From NCBI GenBank assembly GCA_964635875.1, contig CAZWRK010000029.1, positions 1 to 38,800 of the forward strand: a stretch of DNA of 38,800 nt, given 5' to 3'. The notes beneath the pieces are model-generated. The model did not search any database and was not told the DNA's origin. It worked only from the letters and a program-made list of their open reading frames with translations. The stretch comes from CAZWRK01 sp964635875 (GTDB lineage Bacteria > Pseudomonadota > Gammaproteobacteria > Burkholderiales > Aquaspirillaceae). Within the stretch, counting starts at the first letter, position 1; each line of letters begins with the position of its first letter. Positions 1 to 7,394 of the stretch are shown here, in pieces. The translations under genes were made by a program, and so were the position numbers.

Positions 1-915
1 GACATGGGCTTCATTCAAGATATCCGCCGCATTTTGGGACTGCTTCCAAAAAACCGTCAGACCCTACTTTTCTCGGCCACCTTCTCGCCCGAAATTAAGC
101 GCCTCTCTGCCGATTTCATGCGCGAACCGCAGCTGGTCGAAGTTGCACGCCAAAATGCCACCAACGCCCACATTGAGCAAACGGTGTACGCTGTCGATGC
201 GTATCGTAAACGGGCTTTCTTGGTGAATTTGATTCGCGAACGCGCGATGCAACAAGTCATCGTCTTTTGCCGAACCAAGCAAGGTGCCGATCAGCTGACC
301 CGTGAACTGAAGCGGGATGGCGTTGCCGCCGATGCGATTCATGGCGATAAAGCGCAATCCGCACGCTTAGAGTCCTTGGCCGCTTTTAAACGTGGCGAAG
401 TCACTGTGCTGGTCGCAACCGATATTGCGGCACGCGGCCTTGATATCTCCGAACTGCCGTTTGTAGTGAACTTTGAGCTACCCAACGCACCCGAAGACTA
501 CGTGCACCGTATCGGGCGCACAGGACGCGCAGGCAGCTCGGGGGCCGCCATTTCTTTGATGAGCGAAACCGAGCAGCGCCAGCTCGAAGCGATTGCCAAG
601 CTCACCCAGCAAACGCTGACCCCCGAAGTGATGGTCGGATTTTGGCCAAGCTGGATGCCGCGTCCGGGACACGAATCCATCCCCGAACCGAGTCCTCGAC
701 CAAGCGCCACACAACGCACACGCACTCCGGCAGCAGCTACGCGCCAAACCCAACCAATGGCCGCGATTGTCGCCGCACCGGGAACCCTTACAAGCAAAGC
801 TGAAGCCGTTGCAAAATCCCCTGAGCGCATTGCCCCGACTTTTACTTCTCGTCCAAGTCTACGCAGCACCCGAGAGATTCCTGCACTGTTATTGCCACCC
901 AAATACACGCGTTAA
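1..915 (+). CDS. rhlE: ATP-dependent RNA helicase RhlE-type, 3' part (5' end outside window)
   Basis: This is the C-terminal part of a DEAD-box RNA helicase, a family that unwinds short RNA duplexes in ribosome assembly and mRNA decay. The reading frame is open to the window edge: codon 1 is Asp and the next residues are MGF, matching the family's sequence just after the DEAD box, so the N-terminal ATP-binding core lies outside. Visible motifs in order are the SAT motif (FSATF, about residue 25), motif IV (VIVFCRTK), motif V (ATDIAARGLD) and motif VI (HRIGRTGRAG), so the second RecA-like domain is complete. After about residue 210 follows a low-complexity Pro/Thr/Ala/Arg tail, as in many RhlE proteins, ending in an IPALLLPPK-like segment. 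A terminator lies 23 bases beyond the stop. RhlE rather than SrmB or DbpA is a judgement from motif spacing and the tail. Confidence 0.85.
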   Translation, partial: DMGFIQDIRRILGLLPKNRQTLLFSATFSPEIKRLSADFMREPQLVEVARQNATNAHIEQTVYAVDAYRKRAFLVNLIRERAMQQVIVFCRTKQGADQLTRELKRDGVAADAIHGDKAQSARLESLAAFKRGEVTVLVATDIAARGLDISELPFVVNFELPNAPEDYVHRIGRTGRAGSSGAAISLMSETEQRQLEAIAKLTQQTLTPEVMVGFWPSWMPRPGHESIPEPSPRPSATQRTRTPAAATRQTQPMAAIVAAPGTLTSKAEAVAKSPERIAPTFTSRPSLRSTREIPALLLPPKYTR

Positions 916-937
916 TTTTTGATACGCATCATCTCAA

Positions 938-967
938 TGGGCATGCCTTACGCGTGCCCATTTTTTT
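938..967 (+). terminator. intrinsic terminator after rhlE
   Basis: TGGGCATGC and GCGTGCCCA pair as a 9-bp stem (one G-T pair) around a 5-base loop and are followed by seven T residues, just after the helicase stop codon. Confidence 0.85.
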
Positions 968-1052
968 GACCGCGAAAAGCAAATGGCTACGCGAAAACAG
1001 CTTGTTGATCGATGACTCACTGCATTTACATCAACACTAAAGGGGAATAAAA

Positions 1053-2369
1053 ATGTCTACTGACAGCGACAAAAAAATTTTACTCCAAGAACTCAAAGGT
1101 GGAGATATTTACGCTTTGATGTCTGCAAGTGAAGAATTGCGTGGCGATAAACAAGTCATGCTGCAAGCTGTGAAATTGAGAGAATTTGAAGACGCATTAA
1201 CATACACCAGTGCAGAATTGCGACAAAACCGCGAAGTGGTTTTGGCCGCCGTTAAAACTAATGGCAACGCTTTGCAATATGCCAGCGAAGAACTCCAAGC
1301 CGACAAACAACTGGTCTTAAGAGCGGTCATGAACAATGGATTGGCTTTGCAGTTTGCCAGCAAAGCGCTTCAAGCTGACAAACAGGTGGTGTTCCAAGCT
1401 GCGAAAATAAACGCAGAGGCATTGAAATACGCGGACAAAACCTTACTCAGCGACAAAGAAATCCTATTGGAGGCTATCCGCAAAAATGGAGGGTGGGCTT
1501 TCGAATATGCCCATGAAGATTTGCGTAATGACAAAAAATTTGTCATGCAGGTGATTGACGTTGATCAAAGCCATCTGGCGTTTGAATTTGCGAGCGAAGC
1601 CTTACGCGCAGACAAAGAAGTTGTGCTTCATGCCGTCAAAAGCAGTGGCGTCACGTTAGAGCATGCCTCTCAAGAGTGGCAAAGCAACAAAGAAATCGCT
1701 CTCGCCGCAGTGAAAAGCAGTGGCTTCGCTTTGAAGTTTGTCAGCCCTGACTTGCAAAATGACAAAGAAATTGTCTCCGCTGCGATCCAAGACACGGGGC
1801 ACGCTTTGGAATTTGCTCATGAAACATGGCGATCAGATAAAACGCTAGTTCTCAAAGCCGTCAAAGATTGGGGGCGTGTCTTGGAGTTTGCGCACGAAAC
1901 ACTGCGTGGCGATAAAGAGATTGTGTCGGCAGCGGTCAAACAGAATCCCATCGCATTGGAATACGCCAGTGAAGCTTTACGCAGTGATCCTGAACTGATC
2001 TTTGAGGTGGTGAAAAGCTTCCCCCCCGCATTTGAATACGCCAGTGAAGCCCTGCGTAATAACAAAGATTTTGTACTCAAAGCCGTGAATATTTGTGGCA
2101 ACACGTTGGAATTCGCCAGCGCAACATTGCAGGACGATTCAGAAGTCGCGCTTGAAGCCATCAAAAACAATGGGGACGCTTTAGAGTTTGTCAGTGAAAG
2201 ATTGAAAGCTGACAAAACACTGGTTTTGGAAGCCGTCAAAAACAGTGCTGGATGTTTTCAATTTGCGAGTGAAGCCTTGCGTACCGACAGAGAAATCATC
2301 TCCGAAGCCCTTAGACGCGAGCCGATGGTAAAAATGTTCCTGAGTCAAGAATTGCAAAACACGCTCTAA
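1053..2369 (+). CDS. DUF4116 repeat protein (16 tandem 25-residue repeats)
   Basis: The 438-residue protein is built almost entirely of about sixteen tandem 25-residue units. The consensus is roughly A-L-E-F/Y-A-S-E-x-L-R-x-D-K-E-V-V-L-x-A-V-K-x-x-G, matching my memory of the DUF4116 family. The repeats start near residue 19 and run to about residue 420, then a short tail ends in LQNTL. No signal peptide, membrane segment or enzymatic motif is visible, so a cytoplasmic or exported helical solenoid used for protein binding is plausible, but the function is not known. The start is an ATG preceded by AAGGGG at good spacing. The gene stands alone between the rhlE terminator and a hairpin after its stop. 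It looks richer in A and T than its neighbours, which together with its isolation would fit acquired DNA, though this is only an impression. Confidence 0.8.
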   Translation: MSTDSDKKILLQELKGGDIYALMSASEELRGDKQVMLQAVKLREFEDALTYTSAELRQNREVVLAAVKTNGNALQYASEELQADKQLVLRAVMNNGLALQFASKALQADKQVVFQAAKINAEALKYADKTLLSDKEILLEAIRKNGGWAFEYAHEDLRNDKKFVMQVIDVDQSHLAFEFASEALRADKEVVLHAVKSSGVTLEHASQEWQSNKEIALAAVKSSGFALKFVSPDLQNDKEIVSAAIQDTGHALEFAHETWRSDKTLVLKAVKDWGRVLEFAHETLRGDKEIVSAAVKQNPIALEYASEALRSDPELIFEVVKSFPPAFEYASEALRNNKDFVLKAVNICGNTLEFASATLQDDSEVALEAIKNNGDALEFVSERLKADKTLVLEAVKNSAGCFQFASEALRTDREIISEALRREPMVKMFLSQELQNTL

Positions 2370-2433
2370 ACCTGAGCGTGTCGAACCCAGTCACGGGAAA
2401 AAAACCAACATCTATCAGTACAAACGATGCTCT

Positions 2434-2465
2434 GAGCCACTGCGAAGCAGTTTTTACAGTGGCTC
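2434..2465. terminator. nested inverted repeat, probable terminator
   Basis: GAGCCACTG (2434-2442) is perfectly complementary to CAGTGGCTC (2457-2465). Inside it a smaller hairpin, ACTGC-GAA-GCAGT, is followed directly by TTTTT and could end transcription of the DUF4116 gene. The two structures are mutually exclusive because they share the ACTG. Confidence 0.5.
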
Positions 2466-2520
2466 GAAGCAATTGACACCATAAAGCGTGATAGGAATGA
2501 CCTCGCCTGAGCGCGACAAA

Positions 2521-3432
2521 TTAGCCCGCAGACAGCGGCCCTAACTCACCCGAGATAATCGCAAACAAGCGGTCGATATTCGGATGCTTACCCGGATAAG
2601 CAATCGCATCTAACGTATGTTGTGCATACAGCTTCAGCCCCGCTTGCGCCGCTTTAGCATCAATCCAGCCCTCGTATTGCGCCAACAAATAACGATACAC
2701 CCGCTGCGACCCTGCTTGGCCGGGCTTATTTTCAAGCGTCGCCACGCAACGCCCTGTGTCGCTATCGAACAAAGAAAGCGTATCGCCCGCAGCGGGCAGC
2801 TGATCGAGAATCGCCGCGAAATCCTGCTTCGCAATTACGCCGCTCTCCAGCGCCCCTTCTCGCTGCGGATCACTCGACAAGCGGTGTGATGGTTCCACTA
2901 AATAAGACCGACTCATCTGCCTGAATAAATCCGTTCCAGACACTCTCAGGCTTTCAAACAGCACCATCTCCCGCGTCAGCAAATACACGCCCTCTTGCTG
3001 ATACCGCACCATCGCCATATCAAAATCATTTTGAGAACGCGATGTCACGCAATCCTGCACCACAAATACATCCAAACCCAAGGCCTTCAACTCAACTGCC
3101 GTTTGCAGCACACACACATGGGCTTCCATACCACACAGAATCACCTGACGGCGTGTTAGCACCGTCGCAGGCAAGCAATTACTCGACACGCAAGAGAAGT
3201 GCATCTTTTCGACGACTTCCGCCTCAGGCGCGCACTCCAGCAACACTTGCAGCGTATGGCCAATGCCTTGCGGGTACTGCTCTGAAAACACCACAGGCAC
3301 ACCGGCATCGACGGCCGCACAAATCAGCTTTTTAACATTCGCCACATGCTGCTGAGGATTCATCGTCGCAGGCACGAGCTTTTCTTGAATATCCACGACC
3401 AGCAGTGTGGCTTCTTGAGCATTGATCAGCAT
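2521..3432 (-). CDS. isochorismatase-like cysteine hydrolase fused to a DUF2322 domain
   Basis: Residues 1 to about 179 form an isochorismatase-like (YcaC/nicotinamidase superfamily) alpha/beta hydrolase. The expected catalytic triad is present as Asp14 (LLVVDIQEK), Lys76 (EKMHFSC) and Cys107 (GMEAHVCVLQTA). Residues from about 200 to 303 match the DUF2322 family as I know it, with its AAILDQLP start, the ENKPGQAGS motif and the conserved HTLDAIAYPGKHPNIDRL stretch. DUF2322 is usually a free-standing protein of about 100 residues, so the fusion is unusual. The start ATG has AAAGG six bases upstream. The substrate cannot be inferred; amide or isochorismate-type hydrolysis is typical of the superfamily. 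The gene lies just past the terminator of the isc operon, so it is probably transcribed separately, but no clear promoter was identified. Confidence 0.85.
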   Translation of the reverse strand: MLINAQEATLLVVDIQEKLVPATMNPQQHVANVKKLICAAVDAGVPVVFSEQYPQGIGHTLQVLLECAPEAEVVEKMHFSCVSSNCLPATVLTRRQVILCGMEAHVCVLQTAVELKALGLDVFVVQDCVTSRSQNDFDMAMVRYQQEGVYLLTREMVLFESLRVSGTDLFRQMSRSYLVEPSHRLSSDPQREGALESGVIAKQDFAAILDQLPAAGDTLSLFDSDTGRCVATLENKPGQAGSQRVYRYLLAQYEGWIDAKAAQAGLKLYAQHTLDAIAYPGKHPNIDRLFAIISGELGPLSAG

Positions 3433-3490
3433 GACAAACCTTTATTTGGGGAGAAGGGAATCCATAGGGTAAAACGCTCTTGCGACATAA

Positions 3491-3528
3491 AAAAGGCTTG
3501 GGGTGAGAAATTTCACGCCAAGCCTTTT
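3491..3528 (-). terminator. terminator of the isc operon (symmetrical, may act both ways)
   Basis: A long, nearly perfect inverted repeat, AAAAGGCTTGG...CCAAGCCTTTT, has extra pairing inside (GGTGA with TCAC). It lies between iscX and the hydrolase gene. On the minus strand it ends in a run of T residues. Confidence 0.85.
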
Positions 3529-3543
3529 AAATCAAGATCCAAA

Positions 3544-3744
3544 TTAATCGTCGACTTCGTCAATCCACGTCATTTGAATCGCCTCGAGAATTTTCTCGCC
3601 GCAATGATTAGGATCATCCGCAAACTCTGGCAAAGCCAACACCCATGCCCGCAACTCAGTAAAACGAATTTGACGCGGATCGACTTCCGGATGTGCATCA
3701 ATCAAAGCCAACACCAGCTCTAATGTATCTGTCCACTTCATCAT
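3544..3744 (-). CDS. iscX: IscX, Fe-S cluster assembly accessory protein
   Basis: This small acidic 66-residue protein of the IscX/YfhJ family binds IscS and iron and modulates cluster synthesis. Family hallmarks are the KWTDTLELVLAL start, the DPRQIRFTELRAWV segment and the DDPNHCGEKILEAIQMTWIDE C-terminus, closely parallel to the E. coli protein (66 residues). Two adjacent ATG codons are possible starts. AAGGAG lies 4 bases before the first and 7 before the second, so initiation at 3741 (65 residues) is equally likely. It is the last gene of the isc operon, eight bases after fdx, and is followed by the operon terminator. Confidence 0.95.
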   Translation of the reverse strand: MMKWTDTLELVLALIDAHPEVDPRQIRFTELRAWVLALPEFADDPNHCGEKILEAIQMTWIDEVDD

Positions 3745-3752
3745 GACGCTCC

Positions 3753-4091
3753 TTAATGACTTTCTTTAGCATGGTTGATGGTGTAACGCGGAATCTCAAC
3801 CACCAGATCCTCTTTCGCAACCATCGCCTGACACGCAAGGCGCGAACAGGCTTCTAAGCCCCACGCCTTATCGAGCAAATCATCTTCCAACTCGTCGGAG
3901 CCTTCCAGAGAATTAAAGCCCTCACGCACCAAAATATGACAGGTCGTACAGGCACAGCTCATTTCACAGGCGTGTTCAATTTCAATATCACTCGCAAGCA
4001 AACTGTCGCAAATGCTTTTTCCCTCTTCGGCATCAATCACCGCCCCATCGGGACAAAGATCAGCATGCGGCAACACGATAATTTTCGGCAT
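3753..4091 (-). CDS. fdx: ISC-type [2Fe-2S] ferredoxin
   Basis: This adrenodoxin-type ferredoxin supplies electrons during Fe-S cluster assembly on IscU. The 112-residue length and the four cluster ligands Cys42, Cys48, Cys51 (CEMSCACTTC) and Cys87 (SRLACQA) agree exactly with the E. coli Fdx pattern. Cys46 is an extra non-ligand cysteine, as in E. coli. The C-terminal IPRYTIN motif is typical. The gene sits between hscA (12-base gap) and iscX (8-base gap) and has only a weak AAGAAAG ribosome site, so it probably depends on translation of the upstream gene. Confidence 0.96.
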   Translation of the reverse strand: MPKIIVLPHADLCPDGAVIDAEEGKSICDSLLASDIEIEHACEMSCACTTCHILVREGFNSLEGSDELEDDLLDKAWGLEACSRLACQAMVAKEDLVVEIPRYTINHAKESH

Positions 4092-4103
4092 TATTTATCT
4101 TTC

Positions 4104-5963
4104 TTACAAATCGCTAATTTTCTGACCCGACAAAGCGCGGCGGATATTGCGATCCATACGCTGGGCCGCAAAATCCGAGGTCACTTCATTGAGTCGATTC
4201 ATATATTTATTCACCGCCGGCGTCATTTGCGCACTAATTGCCGCCCGCAAAGCCGCGACCACATCAGCAATCTGCGCCTGAGCAGCCGCATCCAGCAAAT
4301 CGCCATCAGCTTGAATCGCCCCTTCGGTCGCGGCAATCAAACTTTCTGCGTCGACAATCGCTTCACGCAATTTACGCGCTTGAATATCGTCTTTTACATG
4401 CGCCAGCGAATCGACCAACATTTGGGTAATTTGGTCATCGGTGAGGCCATAGCTGGGCTTCACAACAATACTCGCCTCGACGCCGCTGGACTGCTCACGC
4501 GCACTCACCGACACCAGCCCATCCGCATCGACTTGGAACGTGACCCGAATCCGCGCCGCCCCCGCCACCATCGGCGGAATCCCGCGTAATTCAAATCGCG
4601 CCAAACTGCGACAATCGCTGACTAATTCGCGCTCGCCTTGCAGCACATGAATCGCCATCGCGGTTTGACCATCTTTAAAGGTCGTGAACTCTTGCGCCCG
4701 TGCGGTCGGAATCGTGGAATTGCGCGGAATAATTTTTTCCACCAAGCCGCCCATGGTCTCCAAACCCAAAGACAGCGGGATCACATCCAACAACAACCAA
4801 TCATCTTCGCTCTTATTGCCTGCCAACACATTGGCCTGCATCGCCGCCCCAATCGCCACCACTTGATCGGGATCGAGGTTGGTCAACGGCGGCTGCCCAA
4901 AGAATTGCGCGACCGCTTGGCGAATCTGCGGCATCCGCGTCGCGCCACCGACTAACACCACGCCATTCACGTCAGCCAGACCGACCTTGGCATCTCGCAG
5001 CGCTTTACGCACCGGCAGCAAGGTTTTTTCGACAAGCGTTCGGGTAATCGTATGGAAAATCTCATCGCTCAAAGTAAGCTGCACGCGGCGACCGTCGGAC
5101 AAGGTCACATCTAACGCCGCGCTGGTCGAGTCGGTCAGTGCCTCTTTAGCGGTGCGCGCGTGACTGAGCAACAAGCGAGTATCGTGATCGGAAAGCTGCG
5201 ACAAACCAGCGGTTTCGAGCACCCAACAGAAAATTCGCTGATCAAAATCATCGCCACCTAATGCCGAATCGCCACTGGTCGCCAAGACTTCAAACACGCC
5301 ACGGCTCAGTTTCAGCAAAGACACATCAAAAGTGCCGCCGCCAAGGTCATACACCACATAGGTGCCTTCGGACGCATTGTCCAAGCCATAAGCAATCGCA
5401 GCAGCCGTCGGCTCATTCAGCAGTCGCAGCACATTCAATCCCGCAAGACGGGCGGCATCTTTGGTGGCTTGGCGTTGGCTGTCGTCAAAATAGGCGGGCA
5501 CGGTAATCACCGCGCCAGTTAACTCACCGCCAAGACTGCTTTCAGCCCGTTCACGCAGGCTGCGCAAAATATCCGCCGAGATTTCCACCGGACTTTTTGG
5601 GCCTTGACGGGTTTGAAGCTGCACCATGCCCGGCGCATCGACAAAGCGATACGGCAGCGCGGCACGATCGCTCAAATCCACCAAGCCACGCCCCATGAAA
5701 CGCTTTACAGACACAATCGTGTTGTGGGGGTCTTCGCTTTGATGCTTGCGCGCTTCGTACCCGACTTCGTGCTGGCCATGATCCAGATAGCGCACGACGG
5801 ACGGCAAAAGATGGCGGCCGTAAGCATCAGGCAGCACCGTTGCCGAGCCATTCCTAACGGTCGCAACCAGCGAGTTAGTAGTACCAAGATCAATCCCGAC
5901 AGCCAGACGATGCTGGTGCGGGGCGGTGGACATGCCAGGTTCGGCAATCTGCAAAAGGGCCAT
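4104..5963 (-). CDS. hscA: HscA, Hsp70-type chaperone for Fe-S cluster transfer
   Basis: This specialised Hsp70 ATPase binds the LPPVK motif of IscU and drives transfer of the nascent cluster, with HscB as co-chaperone. It has 619 residues (E. coli 616) and starts MALLQIAEPG like the E. coli protein. The ATPase domain (about 20-390) shows the phosphate loop AVGIDLGTTNS, the LNEPTAAAIAYG segment, the VVYDLGGGTFDVS motif and VVLVGGATRMPQIR. A substrate-binding domain follows (PLSLGLETMGG, near residue 400), then a helical lid. It lies between hscB and fdx in the operon. The three genes always work together, which supports the assignment over DnaK. Confidence 0.97.
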   Translation of the reverse strand: MALLQIAEPGMSTAPHQHRLAVGIDLGTTNSLVATVRNGSATVLPDAYGRHLLPSVVRYLDHGQHEVGYEARKHQSEDPHNTIVSVKRFMGRGLVDLSDRAALPYRFVDAPGMVQLQTRQGPKSPVEISADILRSLRERAESSLGGELTGAVITVPAYFDDSQRQATKDAARLAGLNVLRLLNEPTAAAIAYGLDNASEGTYVVYDLGGGTFDVSLLKLSRGVFEVLATSGDSALGGDDFDQRIFCWVLETAGLSQLSDHDTRLLLSHARTAKEALTDSTSAALDVTLSDGRRVQLTLSDEIFHTITRTLVEKTLLPVRKALRDAKVGLADVNGVVLVGGATRMPQIRQAVAQFFGQPPLTNLDPDQVVAIGAAMQANVLAGNKSEDDWLLLDVIPLSLGLETMGGLVEKIIPRNSTIPTARAQEFTTFKDGQTAMAIHVLQGERELVSDCRSLARFELRGIPPMVAGAARIRVTFQVDADGLVSVSAREQSSGVEASIVVKPSYGLTDDQITQMLVDSLAHVKDDIQARKLREAIVDAESLIAATEGAIQADGDLLDAAAQAQIADVVAALRAAISAQMTPAVNKYMNRLNEVTSDFAAQRMDRNIRRALSGQKISDL

Positions 5964-6021
5964 AGTCGGTAACTAAAGTCAAAGGCGACTCACGCGCAAC
6001 CGCACGCAAAGACGCTGGGGA

Positions 6022-6549
6022 TTAAAACAGCAGGGCTTCGATGGCATCCGCAATTTCTTCCTCTAATTTTTCGAGGAAGCGCAATTTTCTCACGAGGGCC
6101 GCCGCGGTGTCATAGTCCTGATCGACATCTAACGCTGCCCCAAGCTCGATATGCAATGCGGCGCTATCTTGGCGCAAATCAGCAGACAGCTTTTCCAATC
6201 GCTCGATATCGTGTCCGCCACGCGCATCGGCGACCGCCTCACGCCACTCCATCTGGCGCATCAAGAAATCAACCGGCATCGCCGTATTGGTTTCTTCGGC
6301 GGTGTCTACGCCATGCAATTGCAGCAGATAACGACCGCGCGCCAGCGGGTTGCGTAGGGTTTGGTAGGCCTCGTTGGCACGCGTGGCCCACTGCAGCGCC
6401 ATTCTTTTTTCGTTGTCCGGACGGTGCGCAAAGCGATCGGGGTGAATTTCGGTTTGGACGTGGCGATAAGCTTGATCGAGCGAGGAGCTGTCGATGCTAA
6501 AGCAGGTTGGCAGACCGAATAATTCGAAGTGATTCTGGGAAAAATCCAT
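6022..6549 (-). CDS. hscB: HscB, J-domain co-chaperone
   Basis: HscB is a 175-residue DnaJ-type co-chaperone that delivers IscU to HscA and stimulates its ATPase. The N-terminal J domain (1 to about 75) begins NHFELFGLP and has the invariant His36-Pro37-Asp38 motif. The C-terminal three-helix IscU-binding domain follows, with the FLMRQMEWREA segment characteristic of HscB. The gene is 58 bases upstream of hscA on the same strand. Length and context agree with the E. coli protein (171 residues). Confidence 0.96.
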   Translation of the reverse strand: MDFSQNHFELFGLPTCFSIDSSSLDQAYRHVQTEIHPDRFAHRPDNEKRMALQWATRANEAYQTLRNPLARGRYLLQLHGVDTAEETNTAMPVDFLMRQMEWREAVADARGGHDIERLEKLSADLRQDSAALHIELGAALDVDQDYDTAAALVRKLRFLEKLEEEIADAIEALLF

Positions 6550-6610
6550 AAGTGATTTTCTTCAGGGTCATGCCCAGCGGCGGCGCGTGACACCGACCGC
6601 TGTCCGTCGA

Positions 6611-6934
6611 TTAGGTGTTGAAGCTTTCGCCGCAACCACATTCATTTTTGACGTTTGGATTATTGAATTTAAAGCCTTCGTTGAGGCCTTCTTTCACAAA
6701 ATCGAGCTCGGTGCCGTCCAAATAAGCCAAGCTTTTCGCGTCGGTAAAGACGGTCACGCCATGGCTTTCAAACACGATATCGTCATCGTGCGTCACATCA
6801 ACGAACTCTAATTTGTAGGCCATGCCTGAGCAGCCAGAGGTTTTAACGCCCAAACGCAAACCTAAACCTTTACCACGCTTGGCGATAAAATTTTGAACAT
6901 GCACCGCAGCCGCGGGCGTCAGGGTGATTGCCAT
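6611..6934 (-). CDS. iscA: IscA, A-type Fe-S carrier protein
   Basis: This A-type carrier receives or donates iron or Fe-S clusters to target apoproteins. The 107-residue length and the three conserved cysteines Cys35 (SGCSGMAY), Cys99 and Cys101 (ECGCGESF) are diagnostic and match E. coli IscA positions. The start MAITLTPAAA is standard for the family. It lies 14 bases after iscU and about 60 bases before hscB. ErpA is a close relative, but the position inside the isc operon argues for IscA. Confidence 0.96.
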   Translation of the reverse strand: MAITLTPAAAVHVQNFIAKRGKGLGLRLGVKTSGCSGMAYKLEFVDVTHDDDIVFESHGVTVFTDAKSLAYLDGTELDFVKEGLNEGFKFNNPNVKNECGCGESFNT

Positions 6935-6948
6935 TCTGTCACCTCGTT

Positions 6949-7332
6949 TTAGCTTTGATGTTTTTGCTTATAGTCATCCACTGCGGCTTTAATGGCGTCT
7001 TCGGCCAAAATCGAGCAGTGAATTTTCACCGGCGGCAAAGCCAGCTCTTCAGCAATGTGGGTGTTTTTAATCGCCAATGCTTCGTCGAGGGTTTTGCCTT
7101 TGACCCACTCTGTCACCAGCGAAGAAGAGGCAATCGCCGAACCACAGCCATAGGTTTTAAATTTGGCATCTTCAATGACGCCATCTGCGCCGACTTTGAT
7201 TTGCAGCTTCATCACATCACCACAGGCGGGTGCGCCGACCATACCGGTCCCAACGCTGTCATCGCCTTTTTCAAAAGCGCCCACATTGCGGGGATTTTCG
7301 TAATGGTCGAGGACTTTTTCGCTATATGCCAT
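6949..7332 (-). CDS. iscU: IscU, Fe-S cluster assembly scaffold
   Basis: IscU is the scaffold on which the [2Fe-2S] cluster is built from IscS-derived sulfur. The 127-residue protein has all cluster residues: Cys37 and Asp39 (APACGDVMKL), Cys63 (YGCGSAIASSS) and Cys106, plus the LPPVK HscA-recognition motif at 99-103. It begins MAYSEKVLDHYENPRNVG, typical of the proteobacterial form. A clear AAGGAG ribosome site precedes the ATG. The iscS-iscU spacer contains a small GGCGC-AAT-GCGCC hairpin (7366-7378). Confidence 0.97.
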   Translation of the reverse strand: MAYSEKVLDHYENPRNVGAFEKGDDSVGTGMVGAPACGDVMKLQIKVGADGVIEDAKFKTYGCGSAIASSSLVTEWVKGKTLDEALAIKNTHIAEELALPPVKIHCSILAEDAIKAAVDDYKQKHQS

Positions 7333-7394
7333 GGTTGATTCTCCTTAATTCGGATGTGTCAGGCGGGCGCAATGCGCCAGCGCCGCTCTTACAA

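Noticed and set aside
640..804. In another frame the rhlE tail region reads a plausible peptide ending SYAPNPTNGRDCRR...YKQS at a TGA near 804, hinting at a frameshift.
   Set aside because: The main frame stays open to 915, ends with an RhlE-like IPALLLPPK segment and is followed directly by a terminator. The alternative is probably a chance shadow frame in low-complexity sequence.
1053..2369. Regular 75-base periodicity resembling a repeat array or CRISPR.
   Set aside because: The repeats are coding, diverged at the DNA level and lack unique spacers; they are the DUF4116 protein repeats.
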